Source: Streptomyces sp. V4I2 (GTDB lineage Bacteria > Actinomycetota > Actinomycetes > Streptomycetales > Streptomycetaceae). From it: DNA of 64,000 nucleotides. Under the pieces are notes generated by a model. It was not told the DNA's origin, did not search any database, and worked only from the letters and a program-made list of their open reading frames with translations. Location of the stretch: the NCBI RefSeq assembly GCF_030817655.1, contig NZ_JAUSZM010000004.1:248001-312000 (forward strand), given 5' to 3'. Below, in pieces: positions 32,876 to 42,222 of the stretch (position 1 is its first letter; each line of letters starts with the position of its first letter). The position numbers and the translations under genes are program-made.

Positions 32876-33969
32876 TCGCCGTGCTGCACGCGGTCGCCGA
32901 GGGGCCGTGGCCGGGCGATCCCGCGCCCGACGTGGATGGCTTCCGTGACGCCGTCGAGGTCCTGCTCGCCATGCGCCGTCGCGTCGATGCAGAGACCGCG
33001 AGCAACGACGACCTGCGCCGGTACCGTCTGGCCTCGGCGGCCGTCGAGCGCATCGCCCGCAAGCGGCCCCTGCGCTGCCTCGCGGTGGACGCCGACGCCC
33101 TCGCTGGCATCCTTGACGCGCCATGGACCGTCTACACGCCCGAGGAACTGCCTGACCAGCTGCGGGCCTGGCAGCCTCGCCTGAGCTCCGGAGCTGCCGT
33201 CGCAGGATTCGTGCGGGACGCGGCCGGACGGGGCGACGGCCTGGTCATCTCGATCCAGCCGATGGCGTCCGACCCTACGGAGGTAATGCTCACGGCGCCG
33301 GAAAGCGGACGCGTAACGCCTCACAGGCACCTGCAGCCCGACGTCGCTGACGCCATCGCGCGACGTCATGAAGAGCTGCCGCCCATGTACGCCGACGACA
33401 AGCGGCGCCATCAGCAGGCCGACGCCCTGTGCCGCCAGATCATCGACGGACTGCGCCACGGACGGGCCGTCCCCATCGGCATGGCAGCATCGCACGACGT
33501 CATTACCGAAGTGCTGCGAGACCTCCAGGGCCCCTCCACCCCATCCGGTTCGGTACGTCTGGTGCAGGTCGACGGCAGCGAAAGTGCCCCGTTCCCACTG
33601 GGACTGCCGCTCCGGCCTCCTGGCAGCGGGACACAGACCCTGCATCTGGGCCTCATGAGCGTGCGCCACATGGAACTCGACGCGTGCGTCAGCGGCTACT
33701 GGTTCCGCAACCGGCGGGTGTCAGTAGCCGATCGGACGCTCGCGGAGACCGAGGAGTTCTGCTACCGCGACACCCTGGCCCGACTCCCTGAGCTGATCGA
33801 CTGCGGCATCGATGTGCTGGAAGTCGTCCACACCGGATTCGAGCCAGCCGTCATCGGCTTCTACCGGGCGGTCGCCGCGTACGTACAGACCCACCCGCTG
33901 GCCGTGATCCCCCGCTACGCCCGCCCCACGGGATACGTCCACGGCGTGACTTGGCTGGAGGAACTGTGA
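32872..33969 (+). CDS. Unknown protein, third gene of the DExH operon
   Basis: 365 residues from ATG 32872, which overlaps the preceding stop (ATGA). The first half is helical. The second half alternates strands and helices with an MELDACVSGYWFRNRRVSVADR segment and a C-terminal TGFEPAVIGFYRAVAAYV helix. No family recognised and no obvious active site. The GTGA overlap with the helicase gene shows that the four proteins are meant to be produced together. Confidence 0.65.
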   Translation: MIAVLHAVAEGPWPGDPAPDVDGFRDAVEVLLAMRRRVDAETASNDDLRRYRLASAAVERIARKRPLRCLAVDADALAGILDAPWTVYTPEELPDQLRAWQPRLSSGAAVAGFVRDAAGRGDGLVISIQPMASDPTEVMLTAPESGRVTPHRHLQPDVADAIARRHEELPPMYADDKRRHQQADALCRQIIDGLRHGRAVPIGMAASHDVITEVLRDLQGPSTPSGSVRLVQVDGSESAPFPLGLPLRPPGSGTQTLHLGLMSVRHMELDACVSGYWFRNRRVSVADRTLAETEEFCYRDTLARLPELIDCGIDVLEVVHTGFEPAVIGFYRAVAAYVQTHPLAVIPRYARPTGYVHGVTWLEEL

Positions 33970-36900
33970 GCACCGTCTGGACCGTCACCTGCAAGGACTG
34001 CGGAAATCCCGTCCCTTACTCCGACGCAGCCCGCACGTCCGCGCTGGAGCGAGGTCACTCTCCCCCTGAACGCTGCGGGGCCTGCCGGGGCCAGCACCGG
34101 CGTGACACCTCCCGCCTTGGCGCGGCCTACCTCGACCTGGAGCCCGGCCGCCCGGTCCCGGTCACCGGTCTCAAAGCCGGGCGCCTGGGCCGTATCTCCC
34201 ACCCCGAGCGGCCCCACACCGCGCAGACAACCGAGCCAGAGCCGGTCGGCGAGGACCAGTTCGGCATCAAGGACGAGCACGTGTGCACCCTGCTGGAAGG
34301 CCTGCGCACCCATCAGGTCGCCATCGTGGAGGCCGGCACCGGATCAGGAAAGTCGACCTTCCTGCCTTGGCGGCTGCTGGTCCCGCCCGAGCCGTTCCCG
34401 CGCGACCACCTCACACGCCACGGCCAGATCGTGGTCACGCAGCCCAGAATCGACGCCTCCACCGGGATCCCCGAGTACGTTGCGAACCGACTGCACGGCT
34501 CGCGGGCCGGCCCCGGCCTGGACATCGGCTACCGCAACAGCAAGGCGACCGACAAGACCGATGCGGCGAACAAGCTGGTCTATCTCACTGACGGCACGCT
34601 GGTGAACATGATCCGGCGGGGAGAAATGCACACCATCTCGACGGTGGTCATCGACGAAGCCCACGAGCGCAGCCTCAATATCGACCTCATCCTCGCCCTC
34701 CTGCGCCGCGAGATGCGCAACCTTCCGCACCTGCGGCTGCTCATAGTGTCAGCAACCCTGGACCCGCAGACCTTCACCGACTTCTTCGCACCGGACATCG
34801 ACGTCCTGCGCTGCCCGATGCCGAGCAAGACACAGCACCCCGTCCACGAGCGGTGGCGGACCGAGGAGCCAATCCCGCTCCGCACCTGGCCCCGCCGGAT
34901 GCCCGACGAAGTCGCGTCCCGCGCCGTAGAGGTCCTGCGGTGGATGGCGCACGGCCACCGCCCGGCCGACATCCCCGACTCAGTCCCGGCCTACCAGGGC
35001 GACGTGCTGTGCTTCCTGCCAGGCAAACGCCCAATCAACAACGCCATCGAGGAGATGCAGCGGCTTCTGGCAGAGGACGACGAAATGGCGCCCCTGCTAC
35101 CGAAAATCGAGATCCTTCCGCTGCACTCCGAACTGCCAAACCGGGAACGACGGCGTCCGCTGGACCCCAAATCGCGCCCACAGAGAGTGACCTGGCGCGT
35201 AGTCGTCGCCACGAACCTCGCCGAGACGTCCCTGACCATCGACGGCGTCCGGCACGTCGTCGACTCAGGACTCAACAACCTCACCTCCTGGGACCCAGTC
35301 ACCGCCAGCGCCGAGATGCGTCCCGCACCACACTCGCAGGCCGGGCTGCTGCAGCGCCGCGGCCGAGCCGGACGCAACGCGCCCGGCGTGTGGCACTGCC
35401 TGTTCACCCACGAGCAGTTCAACGACCTCGACTACGCAACCGAACCAGAAATCAGCCGGTCGCCGCTGACCGCTGTCATCCTCAACGCCGCCACCGCTGG
35501 TGTCTCCGACCCACAGTCGCTCCGCTGGCTGCCCCCTGGCCCTGTGCCCGTCGAACTTGCGCGCGCCCGAGCCGACCTGCTCAAGCTGGGCGCGATAACC
35601 GACACCGGTGACCCCACGACCTTCGGCCGCGAGATCAACTCCGCGCGCGGCGAGTTCTCCGACAGCACGATCCTCATCAACGCCGATACGGCCGGCTGCC
35701 TGGTAGAAGCAGCAACAGTCCTCGCACTGAAAGCCCCTAACCTCAGGGGCCGCTCGCTACTGCGCTGGGAAACCAGATGGCCGGCCCCCGCGAAGATCCA
35801 CGTCGACGACATCCACCATGTCCTCCTCGACGGCTGCGCCGACGACGTCGAAGTGGTCTGCCGGGTGGTCTCCTACTGGGAAAATCAGCCGCCCCAGGAA
35901 CGGCACGCATGGTGCGAACGGCACTACGTCGACCACGACTTCCTCACCGACCTGCTCGCTCAACGGACAACAATGCTCACCGGAATGCAGTCGAAGACCA
36001 AGACCGAGCAGGTCAGGCCCATCGACCTGGTCCTGTTGCCGCGGCTGCGTGCCGTCATCGCCTGGTCCAATCCGAACGCGGTGTACGCCACGGCGCGAGA
36101 CGACGAGGGCAAGCTCACCCTCGACCCGGTCGAGACGCCGCGCAGCGACCCGGAGCTGATCCAGGCCATGCACGACGGCGCCCGCCCCACCATCGATCCG
36201 CGATCCCACGCCTACCTCCAGCCGCCCGGCCACCTCGTGATGCTCGACCGCTCCCGCGGCACCCGGTGGACCAGCCCGCTCAGCGACCCCGAAACCGTGC
36301 AACAGGGCTCGATCTGTGCGGCCGTCGACCCAGCGCTGCTCAAACCGACCGGTTCCCTCCTCGGCATTCTCGTGGACGTGCTGCTGGGGGAACGGCACCC
36401 GGAGCCTGTCCACCTGCCCGGCGACCGCTACCTAGCCCGGCTCCACGGGGGTGCTGTCTGGCTACTGGAGTCCCTTGCGCCGCTGCCCGACGAGACAGTC
36501 ACACTCGGCTCCGATGACGAGGAACTCCCGCCAGATAGCGACGAGATCCCCGTTGCCGCGGGGAGCGAATCCGACGAAGCCGACCTCAGCGCATTCCCCG
36601 AAGATGTCAACTTCCAGCCGCCTGCGCCACCCGAACCCCAGCCCGACGTCCCCGAGCTTCCTGCGGCCGAGCTGGCCGACTGGTACGACGGCGAAGGAAC
36701 AATCGACGTGCGCGTGGCACAGGTACGCGACGACATCCTGGTCGTCGTGCCCGACCGGACCGAGGCCGAACTCGAAGCCCTGGAGGCGGCCCACCCCGTC
36801 GGCACCGACTTCCCGGTCACGGTCGAGGAAACGCGGACCTTCCCCCGCGATAGCCGGCCGCTGCTGCTGGTCCGCGACACCGTCACCGGCCAGCGCCTGG

Positions 36901-38669
36901 TCCTCGACGGTGGACGCCTGGGCACCGGGCTGCGGTTCACACAGACCCGCCAACTGCAGCCCAACACAGTCCTGGAGCTGACCGCGGAAGGCTACGACCA
37001 CGAGCGGCTCATACCGCACCTCGGACAGACCGCGGCCACCATCAGCGCCCTGACGCACCTGGCCCTGCTCGGCGGCGCACCACGACGTCCCGTCGGAGCT
37101 GACGCCGACCTGGTCGACGCCCAAGAGGGCAAACTGTGGGTACAGATCGCCACCGAGGACTCCAGCCAGCCGGAACCTTCTACACCGCCCCCGCTCGTGT
37201 TCTGGGTCGACTCCGGCAGACTCCCCGACTTGCCCGACGCATTGGTCGTCGGGCGCACGATCCGAGCCCGCCTGTCCTGGGCGCGACATCCCACCGCATG
37301 GGCCGATGTCAAGGACATCGACATCAACTGGACGCAGTTTCCGCCCGGGCCCTGGGAACGGCGGGGCGACCGACTCGTGCTCACAGGGCCGCCGACAGTC
37401 GGGGACTGGCGCAAGATCATCGAATTCTGCAGTGCCCTGCCGGACCCAGCGGACGCCGCGCGACTACGCAGTTCCACCGCGTACGCCGCGCTGCGCATCC
37501 TCAGCCCGCGGGTCGAGGTGATCGACGAGGACGCCATCAAACGAATGGCGGAGGAAGGACAGACGGAGGCCCTAGTCACGGCAAGCGACGAGCGGGGCGT
37601 GACCGTGAAACTGCCGTCGGGCGGCACAAAGCGGGTAGCGGCCGGGCAACTTAGCTGGGACGGCTCGCAGCCGGGGTACGAAGTCGGCACCGTCGTACCG
37701 GCGTACATCACATCCGCCGACCCAACCAGCGGGGACATCCGCGTGGAACTCCGCGATCCTGCGGCGGATCCTTTCCTGACCATACGCGAGGGACAGATCG
37801 TCACAGGCACCGTCACGGGACGAGTCGGCCAGGCGGACCGGGACTTCCTCGTCGAGGTAGCCGGGACTGGCATCAAGGGGCATTTGAGGGGCAACAACGC
37901 ACCTGGTGTCGAAGTGGGCGAGGTCCTGCACGCTCGGGTTACGACTGTCCGGACGGAGAGTCGCTCTGTGTATCTGAGTTGCTGGTTGTTCGACCGGACG
38001 GTCCCGCTCCCCCGAGAGGCGGAAGAGCTTTGGAACGACAACGGAAAGCGCGACTCGCGACCGCTCACCCAGTTCCTTCCGGACAGGGTCCATATTCAAG
38101 TCCGCGATGGGGACGAGCCGCAGGCGCGCATCTATGCCAACGACGAAAGCGCCGGCCAACGCGCCTGCGAGTCCATTCAACGCGTATTCGCCGGAATCGT
38201 CCGACACATCGCGGTACCCGACTTTGCCCCGCTTACGGAGAACCAGGCTGAGCTGATACGACGGTTCGCCCCCCACGCCGCGCTGGCCACACGTCGTGTC
38301 CGGATCAACGGCAAGGCGGTCTGTGTCGCCGTCGTCGCGGCGGACAGCGACGACACCGTCACCCGGGTAGAGGCAAGCCTGCGCGCGGCCTATCCATCGC
38401 AATGGGTGTCGGAGCCCTTCAGACGAAGAGGAGAAGAGTGGAAGGCCGCAATGGCCGCGGTGAAGCAGAGTGGCCTTGGCGTCTGGGTCACCAGCGAACG
38501 GGTCGAGTCGGAGAGCCGACCTCCATGGTTCCGCGTCGTCCTCACCGGTGACGCCGATAGGGTTAATAAGGCTCTAGCCATCATGCGCGACCACCTTGAG
38601 CTGCCGTCGGTCGGCAGCTGGCGCGAGGACGAGCAAATCTGCATTCTGGAAAGGTCCCAAGGCGCTTGA
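33966..38669 (+). CDS. Giant DExH-box helicase (HrpA-like) with zinc-binding N-terminus and S1-like domain
   Basis: 1567 residues from GTG 33966, overlapping the preceding stop (GTGA). Two CxxC pairs (Cys9/12, Cys37/40) likely bind zinc. Walker A is GTGSGKS (124-130), Walker B is DEAHERS (about 230-236), and motif VI is QRRGRAGR (about 461-468), as in HrpA/DEAH RNA helicases. After the helicase core come an acidic linker (about 840-900) and beta-rich modules, then an S1/OB-like domain (about 1275-1340: GQIVTGTVTGRVGQ and YLSCW) and a KH-like tail. The RNA-binding extras point to RNA as substrate. With the operon nuclease it looks like the motor of an uncharacterised defence system. Confidence 0.8.
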   Translation: MSTVWTVTCKDCGNPVPYSDAARTSALERGHSPPERCGACRGQHRRDTSRLGAAYLDLEPGRPVPVTGLKAGRLGRISHPERPHTAQTTEPEPVGEDQFGIKDEHVCTLLEGLRTHQVAIVEAGTGSGKSTFLPWRLLVPPEPFPRDHLTRHGQIVVTQPRIDASTGIPEYVANRLHGSRAGPGLDIGYRNSKATDKTDAANKLVYLTDGTLVNMIRRGEMHTISTVVIDEAHERSLNIDLILALLRREMRNLPHLRLLIVSATLDPQTFTDFFAPDIDVLRCPMPSKTQHPVHERWRTEEPIPLRTWPRRMPDEVASRAVEVLRWMAHGHRPADIPDSVPAYQGDVLCFLPGKRPINNAIEEMQRLLAEDDEMAPLLPKIEILPLHSELPNRERRRPLDPKSRPQRVTWRVVVATNLAETSLTIDGVRHVVDSGLNNLTSWDPVTASAEMRPAPHSQAGLLQRRGRAGRNAPGVWHCLFTHEQFNDLDYATEPEISRSPLTAVILNAATAGVSDPQSLRWLPPGPVPVELARARADLLKLGAITDTGDPTTFGREINSARGEFSDSTILINADTAGCLVEAATVLALKAPNLRGRSLLRWETRWPAPAKIHVDDIHHVLLDGCADDVEVVCRVVSYWENQPPQERHAWCERHYVDHDFLTDLLAQRTTMLTGMQSKTKTEQVRPIDLVLLPRLRAVIAWSNPNAVYATARDDEGKLTLDPVETPRSDPELIQAMHDGARPTIDPRSHAYLQPPGHLVMLDRSRGTRWTSPLSDPETVQQGSICAAVDPALLKPTGSLLGILVDVLLGERHPEPVHLPGDRYLARLHGGAVWLLESLAPLPDETVTLGSDDEELPPDSDEIPVAAGSESDEADLSAFPEDVNFQPPAPPEPQPDVPELPAAELADWYDGEGTIDVRVAQVRDDILVVVPDRTEAELEALEAAHPVGTDFPVTVEETRTFPRDSRPLLLVRDTVTGQRLVLDGGRLGTGLRFTQTRQLQPNTVLELTAEGYDHERLIPHLGQTAATISALTHLALLGGAPRRPVGADADLVDAQEGKLWVQIATEDSSQPEPSTPPPLVFWVDSGRLPDLPDALVVGRTIRARLSWARHPTAWADVKDIDINWTQFPPGPWERRGDRLVLTGPPTVGDWRKIIEFCSALPDPADAARLRSSTAYAALRILSPRVEVIDEDAIKRMAEEGQTEALVTASDERGVTVKLPSGGTKRVAAGQLSWDGSQPGYEVGTVVPAYITSADPTSGDIRVELRDPAADPFLTIREGQIVTGTVTGRVGQADRDFLVEVAGTGIKGHLRGNNAPGVEVGEVLHARVTTVRTESRSVYLSCWLFDRTVPLPREAEELWNDNGKRDSRPLTQFLPDRVHIQVRDGDEPQARIYANDESAGQRACESIQRVFAGIVRHIAVPDFAPLTENQAELIRRFAPHAALATRRVRINGKAVCVAVVAADSDDTVTRVEASLRAAYPSQWVSEPFRRRGEEWKAAMAAVKQSGLGVWVTSERVESESRPPWFRVVLTGDADRVNKALAIMRDHLELPSVGSWREDEQICILERSQGA

Positions 38670-38845
38670 TCGCTGTCTTCAGTGATGAGGATCTGCGAAT
38701 TTCCAGCAGCGCGGATTCTCGCCTCAGGTTGTTGGATCTTGAATGGTCTGAGGAGGGTCGGGAGCGGGGAGTGGAGAGCCGGTTGCAGGGTGGTCACATA
38801 GGATCGCCGCTCATCTGAAGCTGGGGCTCTTTGCAGGGAGACGTC

Positions 38846-39088
38846 GTGAGCTTTGATCTTGGGGTGTGGTTCGAGGAGGTCCGCCCCTCGCGTGCCGCCG
38901 CGTCGGAGACGTACCGGCGTCTGTGCGCGGGCGAGTCTGCGGCGGTCAGGCCGGCTGCGGCGGTGCCCGGGTTCTATGCGGCATTGGTCGCCGAGTTTCC
39001 CGAGGCCGAGGATGCGACGGACGAGTTGTCGCCGTGGTCGGCTGGCCTGGATGTCGGAGACGGCCATGTACTGATGCTGGTTTTGTAA
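38846..39088 (+). pseudogene. Truncated gene of a common Streptomyces hypothetical family
   Basis: 80 codons from GTG 38846 with AGGGAG upstream. It starts VSFDLGVWFEE and reaches SPWSAGLDVGDGHVLM, the expected order for a widespread unknown actinobacterial family, then stops immediately. Family members continue for roughly as long again, so the C-terminal half is missing. Confidence 0.5.
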
Positions 39089-39248
39089 GCGAGACTGGGC
39101 AACGTTTATCGCTGGTTTTGGGCAGCACTTAACGATCAGATCGCTCGGAAATATCGATGAGAGCCGACAACGCTGGCGCATGTCTGCCGTCGTTGGGTGA
39201 CTTGTTCCGCCGTCGTCCGGCGGTGATCTTCGCTGATACGGTCCGATC

Positions 39249-40538
39249 ATGCCGCGCCTGGTGGAAGTCCCTGGGTACGTACGTTTTTTGACCGCCTCGG
39301 CTGTGTCTGCGTTCGGTTCGCAGGTCACGGGGCTGGCGTTGCAGATCCTTACCGCCGTGGCGCTGAGCGCATCCGCCACGGAGGTTGGCATCGTCAATGC
39401 CGCCCGCTGGGTTCCGTATCTGCTCTTCGGGCTCATAGCCGGGGTCGTCGTGGACCGCTGGCGGCGCAAGCCGATGATGGTCGCCACGGACCTCGGCAGG
39501 GCAGTCCTGCTCGGTGCGATACCGGTGCTGTATGCGCTGGATCGGCTCAGTATCCCCGCGCTGTGCCTGTTCGTCTTCGTATTCGGGGTGCTGTCTTTGC
39601 TGTTCGAGGCGGCGAATCAGTCGTATGTGCCACAGCTGGTACCAAAAGAGCTGCTCAACGCGGGATACGCGCGCGTGCAACAGGCCGACGCGGTGGCCGG
39701 CTCGACCGGCCCTCTGATCGCCGGGGTACTGATCAAAATTATGGGAGCGCCGCTTGCCGTGCTGGTGGACGCCCTCACCTATCTGATGTCCGGCCTTCTG
39801 CTCGCCTCGGTGAAGGCACCCGACCCCGTCCCTGATCGAGGCGCACGGCGCAGCCTGGGCAGCGAGCTGCGCGAGGGCGTGGCATGGGTCTACCGGCATC
39901 GCACGCTGGCGTCCATCGCCCTGACCTCGCACGCGATGCTCCTCTTCAACAGCATGGTGAGCACGGTCTTCGTGGTCTTCGCCCTGCAGAGCCTCAAGAT
40001 CGGGGAATTCGGTCTGGGGGTCACCTACGCCTGCGCGAGTGTCGGCGTGATACTCGGCGGTGCGCTCTCCGGTCGCGTGGCCAGAAGACTGGACGTGGGC
40101 GCCACTCTGATCGCCTTCCGCCTGCTCGCCGCCGTCGGCTGGCTGCCTCTGGTCCTGGCCGAGCGCGGACCGTGGGCGCTCGCCTCCGTATCGCTCGGCT
40201 TCTTCCTCGTGTCCCTGGCCATCGGCGTCGAAAGTCCGGTGGAGATGAGCTACCGCCAGGCGGTGACACCCGACCGGCTGCGCGGGCGGATGAACGCGAC
40301 GATCCGCTCGATGAACTGGGGAATGGTAGCGGTGGGGGCACCACTTGGCGGAGTACTCGCCGACCAGGTCAGCTATCGCTTCGCCCTGTGGATCGGACTG
40401 TCCGGAGCAGTCATCCAGGCACTTGTGCTGACGTTTTCTCCCACCCGGAGGGCCCGTACTGCCGACGAACTCGATCCCTCGGCAGCTGACCTGACACGGC
40501 ACGGCGCAGAAGCCGCTGCTGGAGAGAGCAAGGACTGA
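39249..40538 (+). CDS. MFS transporter, EntS-like drug/siderophore exporter type
   Basis: 429 residues with twelve hydrophobic segments. The cytoplasmic loop 2-3 reads GVVVDRWRRKPMM, the MFS signature motif A variant, and AANQSYVPQLVPKELLNAGYA is typical of the MFS_3 group exporting siderophores or drugs. A charged C-terminal tail follows residue 395. It stands alone between debris and a transposon, so the substrate cannot be inferred. It faces, across its stop, the leftover of an istB gene. Confidence 0.85.
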   Translation: MPRLVEVPGYVRFLTASAVSAFGSQVTGLALQILTAVALSASATEVGIVNAARWVPYLLFGLIAGVVVDRWRRKPMMVATDLGRAVLLGAIPVLYALDRLSIPALCLFVFVFGVLSLLFEAANQSYVPQLVPKELLNAGYARVQQADAVAGSTGPLIAGVLIKIMGAPLAVLVDALTYLMSGLLLASVKAPDPVPDRGARRSLGSELREGVAWVYRHRTLASIALTSHAMLLFNSMVSTVFVVFALQSLKIGEFGLGVTYACASVGVILGGALSGRVARRLDVGATLIAFRLLAAVGWLPLVLAERGPWALASVSLGFFLVSLAIGVESPVEMSYRQAVTPDRLRGRMNATIRSMNWGMVAVGAPLGGVLADQVSYRFALWIGLSGAVIQALVLTFSPTRRARTADELDPSAADLTRHGAEAAAGESKD

Positions 40539-40690
40539 TCAGCTCGTGGTGGCATTTTGGGCCTGGGCGGCCCTGGTGCTGGCGAGGCGGTAGGAGTCGC
40601 TGCCGGTCTCGATGATGTTCCCTCCGAAGGTCAGGCGGTCGACGATGGCCGCGCAGAGCCGCGGATCGGTGAAGGTCTTCGTCCACCCAT
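40539..40690 (-). pseudogene. istB: 3' part of a split istB gene
   Basis: The minus frame ending at 40539 reads GWTKTFTDPRLCAAIVDRL and FGGNIIETGSDSYRL, the C-terminus of an IS21-type IstB ATPase. Homology ends abruptly near 40690, at the left end of a 3.6-kb element. A piece of an istB gene that precedes this in sequence order lies beyond the right end at 44347, so one istB was split. Confidence 0.7.
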
Positions 40691-40833
40691 CTGGGGCTGG
40701 CACATGTTCCTTTTCGAGGATCGCCGCTGCCACCGGCCCGTATCCATCTCCTGCGGTCCTCGTTGGTCTTCACGGTGGTGCTCGGATTCTCCAGGCGCTG
40801 CCTTGATCGGTCAGGTGCGAGGAAGGTGTGCCG

Positions 40834-41898
40834 GTGACATCCCAGTTGCGGGTGATCGAGGGTGGTGCCGTCCTGCTGGAGCCGGTGACTGCCGATCCGT
40901 GGGAGTTCCAGGCCGAGTGTGTCGAGGCGTTCGTTGCCTCGTGGAGGGCCCGCGGGTTCAGCCCGGTGACAGTCGAGAATGACATTGGCCTGCTGGAACG
41001 GACGCTGAACGCGCTGGGCCGACCCGCGTGGGACGTCACTCCGGAGGACATCGATCGCGTCGTCGGTGACTTGGCCCTCGCGGGGCGGGCGGCTTCGACC
41101 CGGCGCGAGTATGTGCAGATCTTCAAGGGTTTCCATCGGTTCCTGCAGGTCCGCAAGGCCGTTGAGATTGAAGCGGGGTTCGGCGTCCGTCTGGTCTGCC
41201 CGGTGGACGAGTTCAACGCCTCACGGCATGTCGGGGACGACTCCCCGGCTCAATTGCCGCCGCCGACCCCGGAACGGGTGGCGGAGTTCTTCGATTTCCT
41301 CAAGGCCCGGATCGCCACTGCCCGCAAGTACGGGCCCGCGGCCCGGGACTATGCAATGTTCCGGACCCTGTATCACGCCGGCCTGCGCTCGGAAGAAGCC
41401 TCCCTGCTGGAGCGTCCCGACGTCCACTTCTCGCGGGGCCCGTTCGGAAAACTCCACGTACGTTTTGGCAAAGGCGCCCGCACTTCCGGCCCCAGGCCGC
41501 GCTGGGTGCCCATGCTGGACGGCCTCGACCTCGTCCTGCACTGGTTCCTCGACGACGTGCGGGGCAAGTTCCCCAACTCGCCGGTGCTGTTCGCGGACGA
41601 GTCCGGCGGCAGCCTGCACCGCGGGACGATCCGCAACCGCCTGCGCTATCTGATGGAACTCGAAGGACGTCCGGCCACCGACCGGTTCAGCCCGCATGCC
41701 CTGCGGCGGGCCTGCGCGACCCACAACTACGAACGCGGTGTGGACCTCGTGGCGATCCAGCAACTCCTCGGTCACTGGACGGTCAGCTCGACCATGCGAT
41801 ACGTCCGGCCGTCCGCGACGTTCATCGAGGACGCCTATCGCCGCGCGGTGACCACCACGCTGAGCGAACTCACCGCCGAGGAAGGCAGCCCCGCATGA
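40834..41898 (+). CDS. Site-specific tyrosine recombinase (TnpA-like)
   Basis: 354 residues from GTG 40834, chosen because GGAAGG ends 7 bases upstream. A SAM-like core-binding domain spans about 20-125. The catalytic domain shows the first Arg in YHAGLRSEEAS, His-x-x-Arg in HALRRACATHNYE, a His/Trp in LLGHWTVSSTMRYV and the nucleophile Tyr in the same segment. All required residues are present, so it is probably active. Its stop overlaps the HTH gene by 4 bp (ATGA). It should cut and rejoin the transposon ends. Confidence 0.88.
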   Translation: MTSQLRVIEGGAVLLEPVTADPWEFQAECVEAFVASWRARGFSPVTVENDIGLLERTLNALGRPAWDVTPEDIDRVVGDLALAGRAASTRREYVQIFKGFHRFLQVRKAVEIEAGFGVRLVCPVDEFNASRHVGDDSPAQLPPPTPERVAEFFDFLKARIATARKYGPAARDYAMFRTLYHAGLRSEEASLLERPDVHFSRGPFGKLHVRFGKGARTSGPRPRWVPMLDGLDLVLHWFLDDVRGKFPNSPVLFADESGGSLHRGTIRNRLRYLMELEGRPATDRFSPHALRRACATHNYERGVDLVAIQQLLGHWTVSSTMRYVRPSATFIEDAYRRAVTTTLSELTAEEGSPA

Positions 41899-42209
41899 AG
41901 ATCCGATGGCGCCTGCGGATGGCCGCCGCCCAGCGCGAGGTCTGGACCGGCACCCAACTGCAGCGGCTCCTGGCCGAACGTGCCGGCCTGCAGATGTCCT
42001 CCGCGTCGGTGTCCGCGCTGTTCACCAAGGAGCCCTCCCAGGTGAAGATGTCCACCCTGATCGCCTTGTGCACCGCACTGGAATGCACTCCCAACGACCT
42101 GTTCGAGGTCGACACCACCCCCGTCGAGCGTCCTGCCGCCCCACCGCGGCCAGCCGCTGACCTGCCCAAGGCGGTCTCAGCCCGCGGCCGTTCGATGCCG
42201 CCGCTCTGA
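41895..42209 (+). CDS. XRE-type helix-turn-helix protein of the transposon
   Basis: 104 residues from ATG 41895, coupled to the recombinase. Residues 18-70 form a Cro/C1-type helix-turn-helix: GTQLQRLLAERAGLQMSSASVSALF, then VKMSTLIALCTALECTPNDLFEVD. The tail is Pro/Ala-rich. It occupies the middle position between two recombinases, so a role as element-borne regulator or recombination directionality factor is likely but inferred. Confidence 0.8.
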   Translation: MKIRWRLRMAAAQREVWTGTQLQRLLAERAGLQMSSASVSALFTKEPSQVKMSTLIALCTALECTPNDLFEVDTTPVERPAAPPRPAADLPKAVSARGRSMPPL

Positions 42210-42222
42210 CCCGGGTGGCATC

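Noticed and set aside
33951..33965. Earlier start of the DExH helicase
   Set aside because: The GTG at 33966 gives the same 4-bp overlap style as the other operon junctions and places the CxxC motif at the N-terminus.
40557..40982. Rightward open frame at the left transposon end
   Set aside because: It is antisense to the istB fragment and out of frame with the recombinase; no ribosome site.
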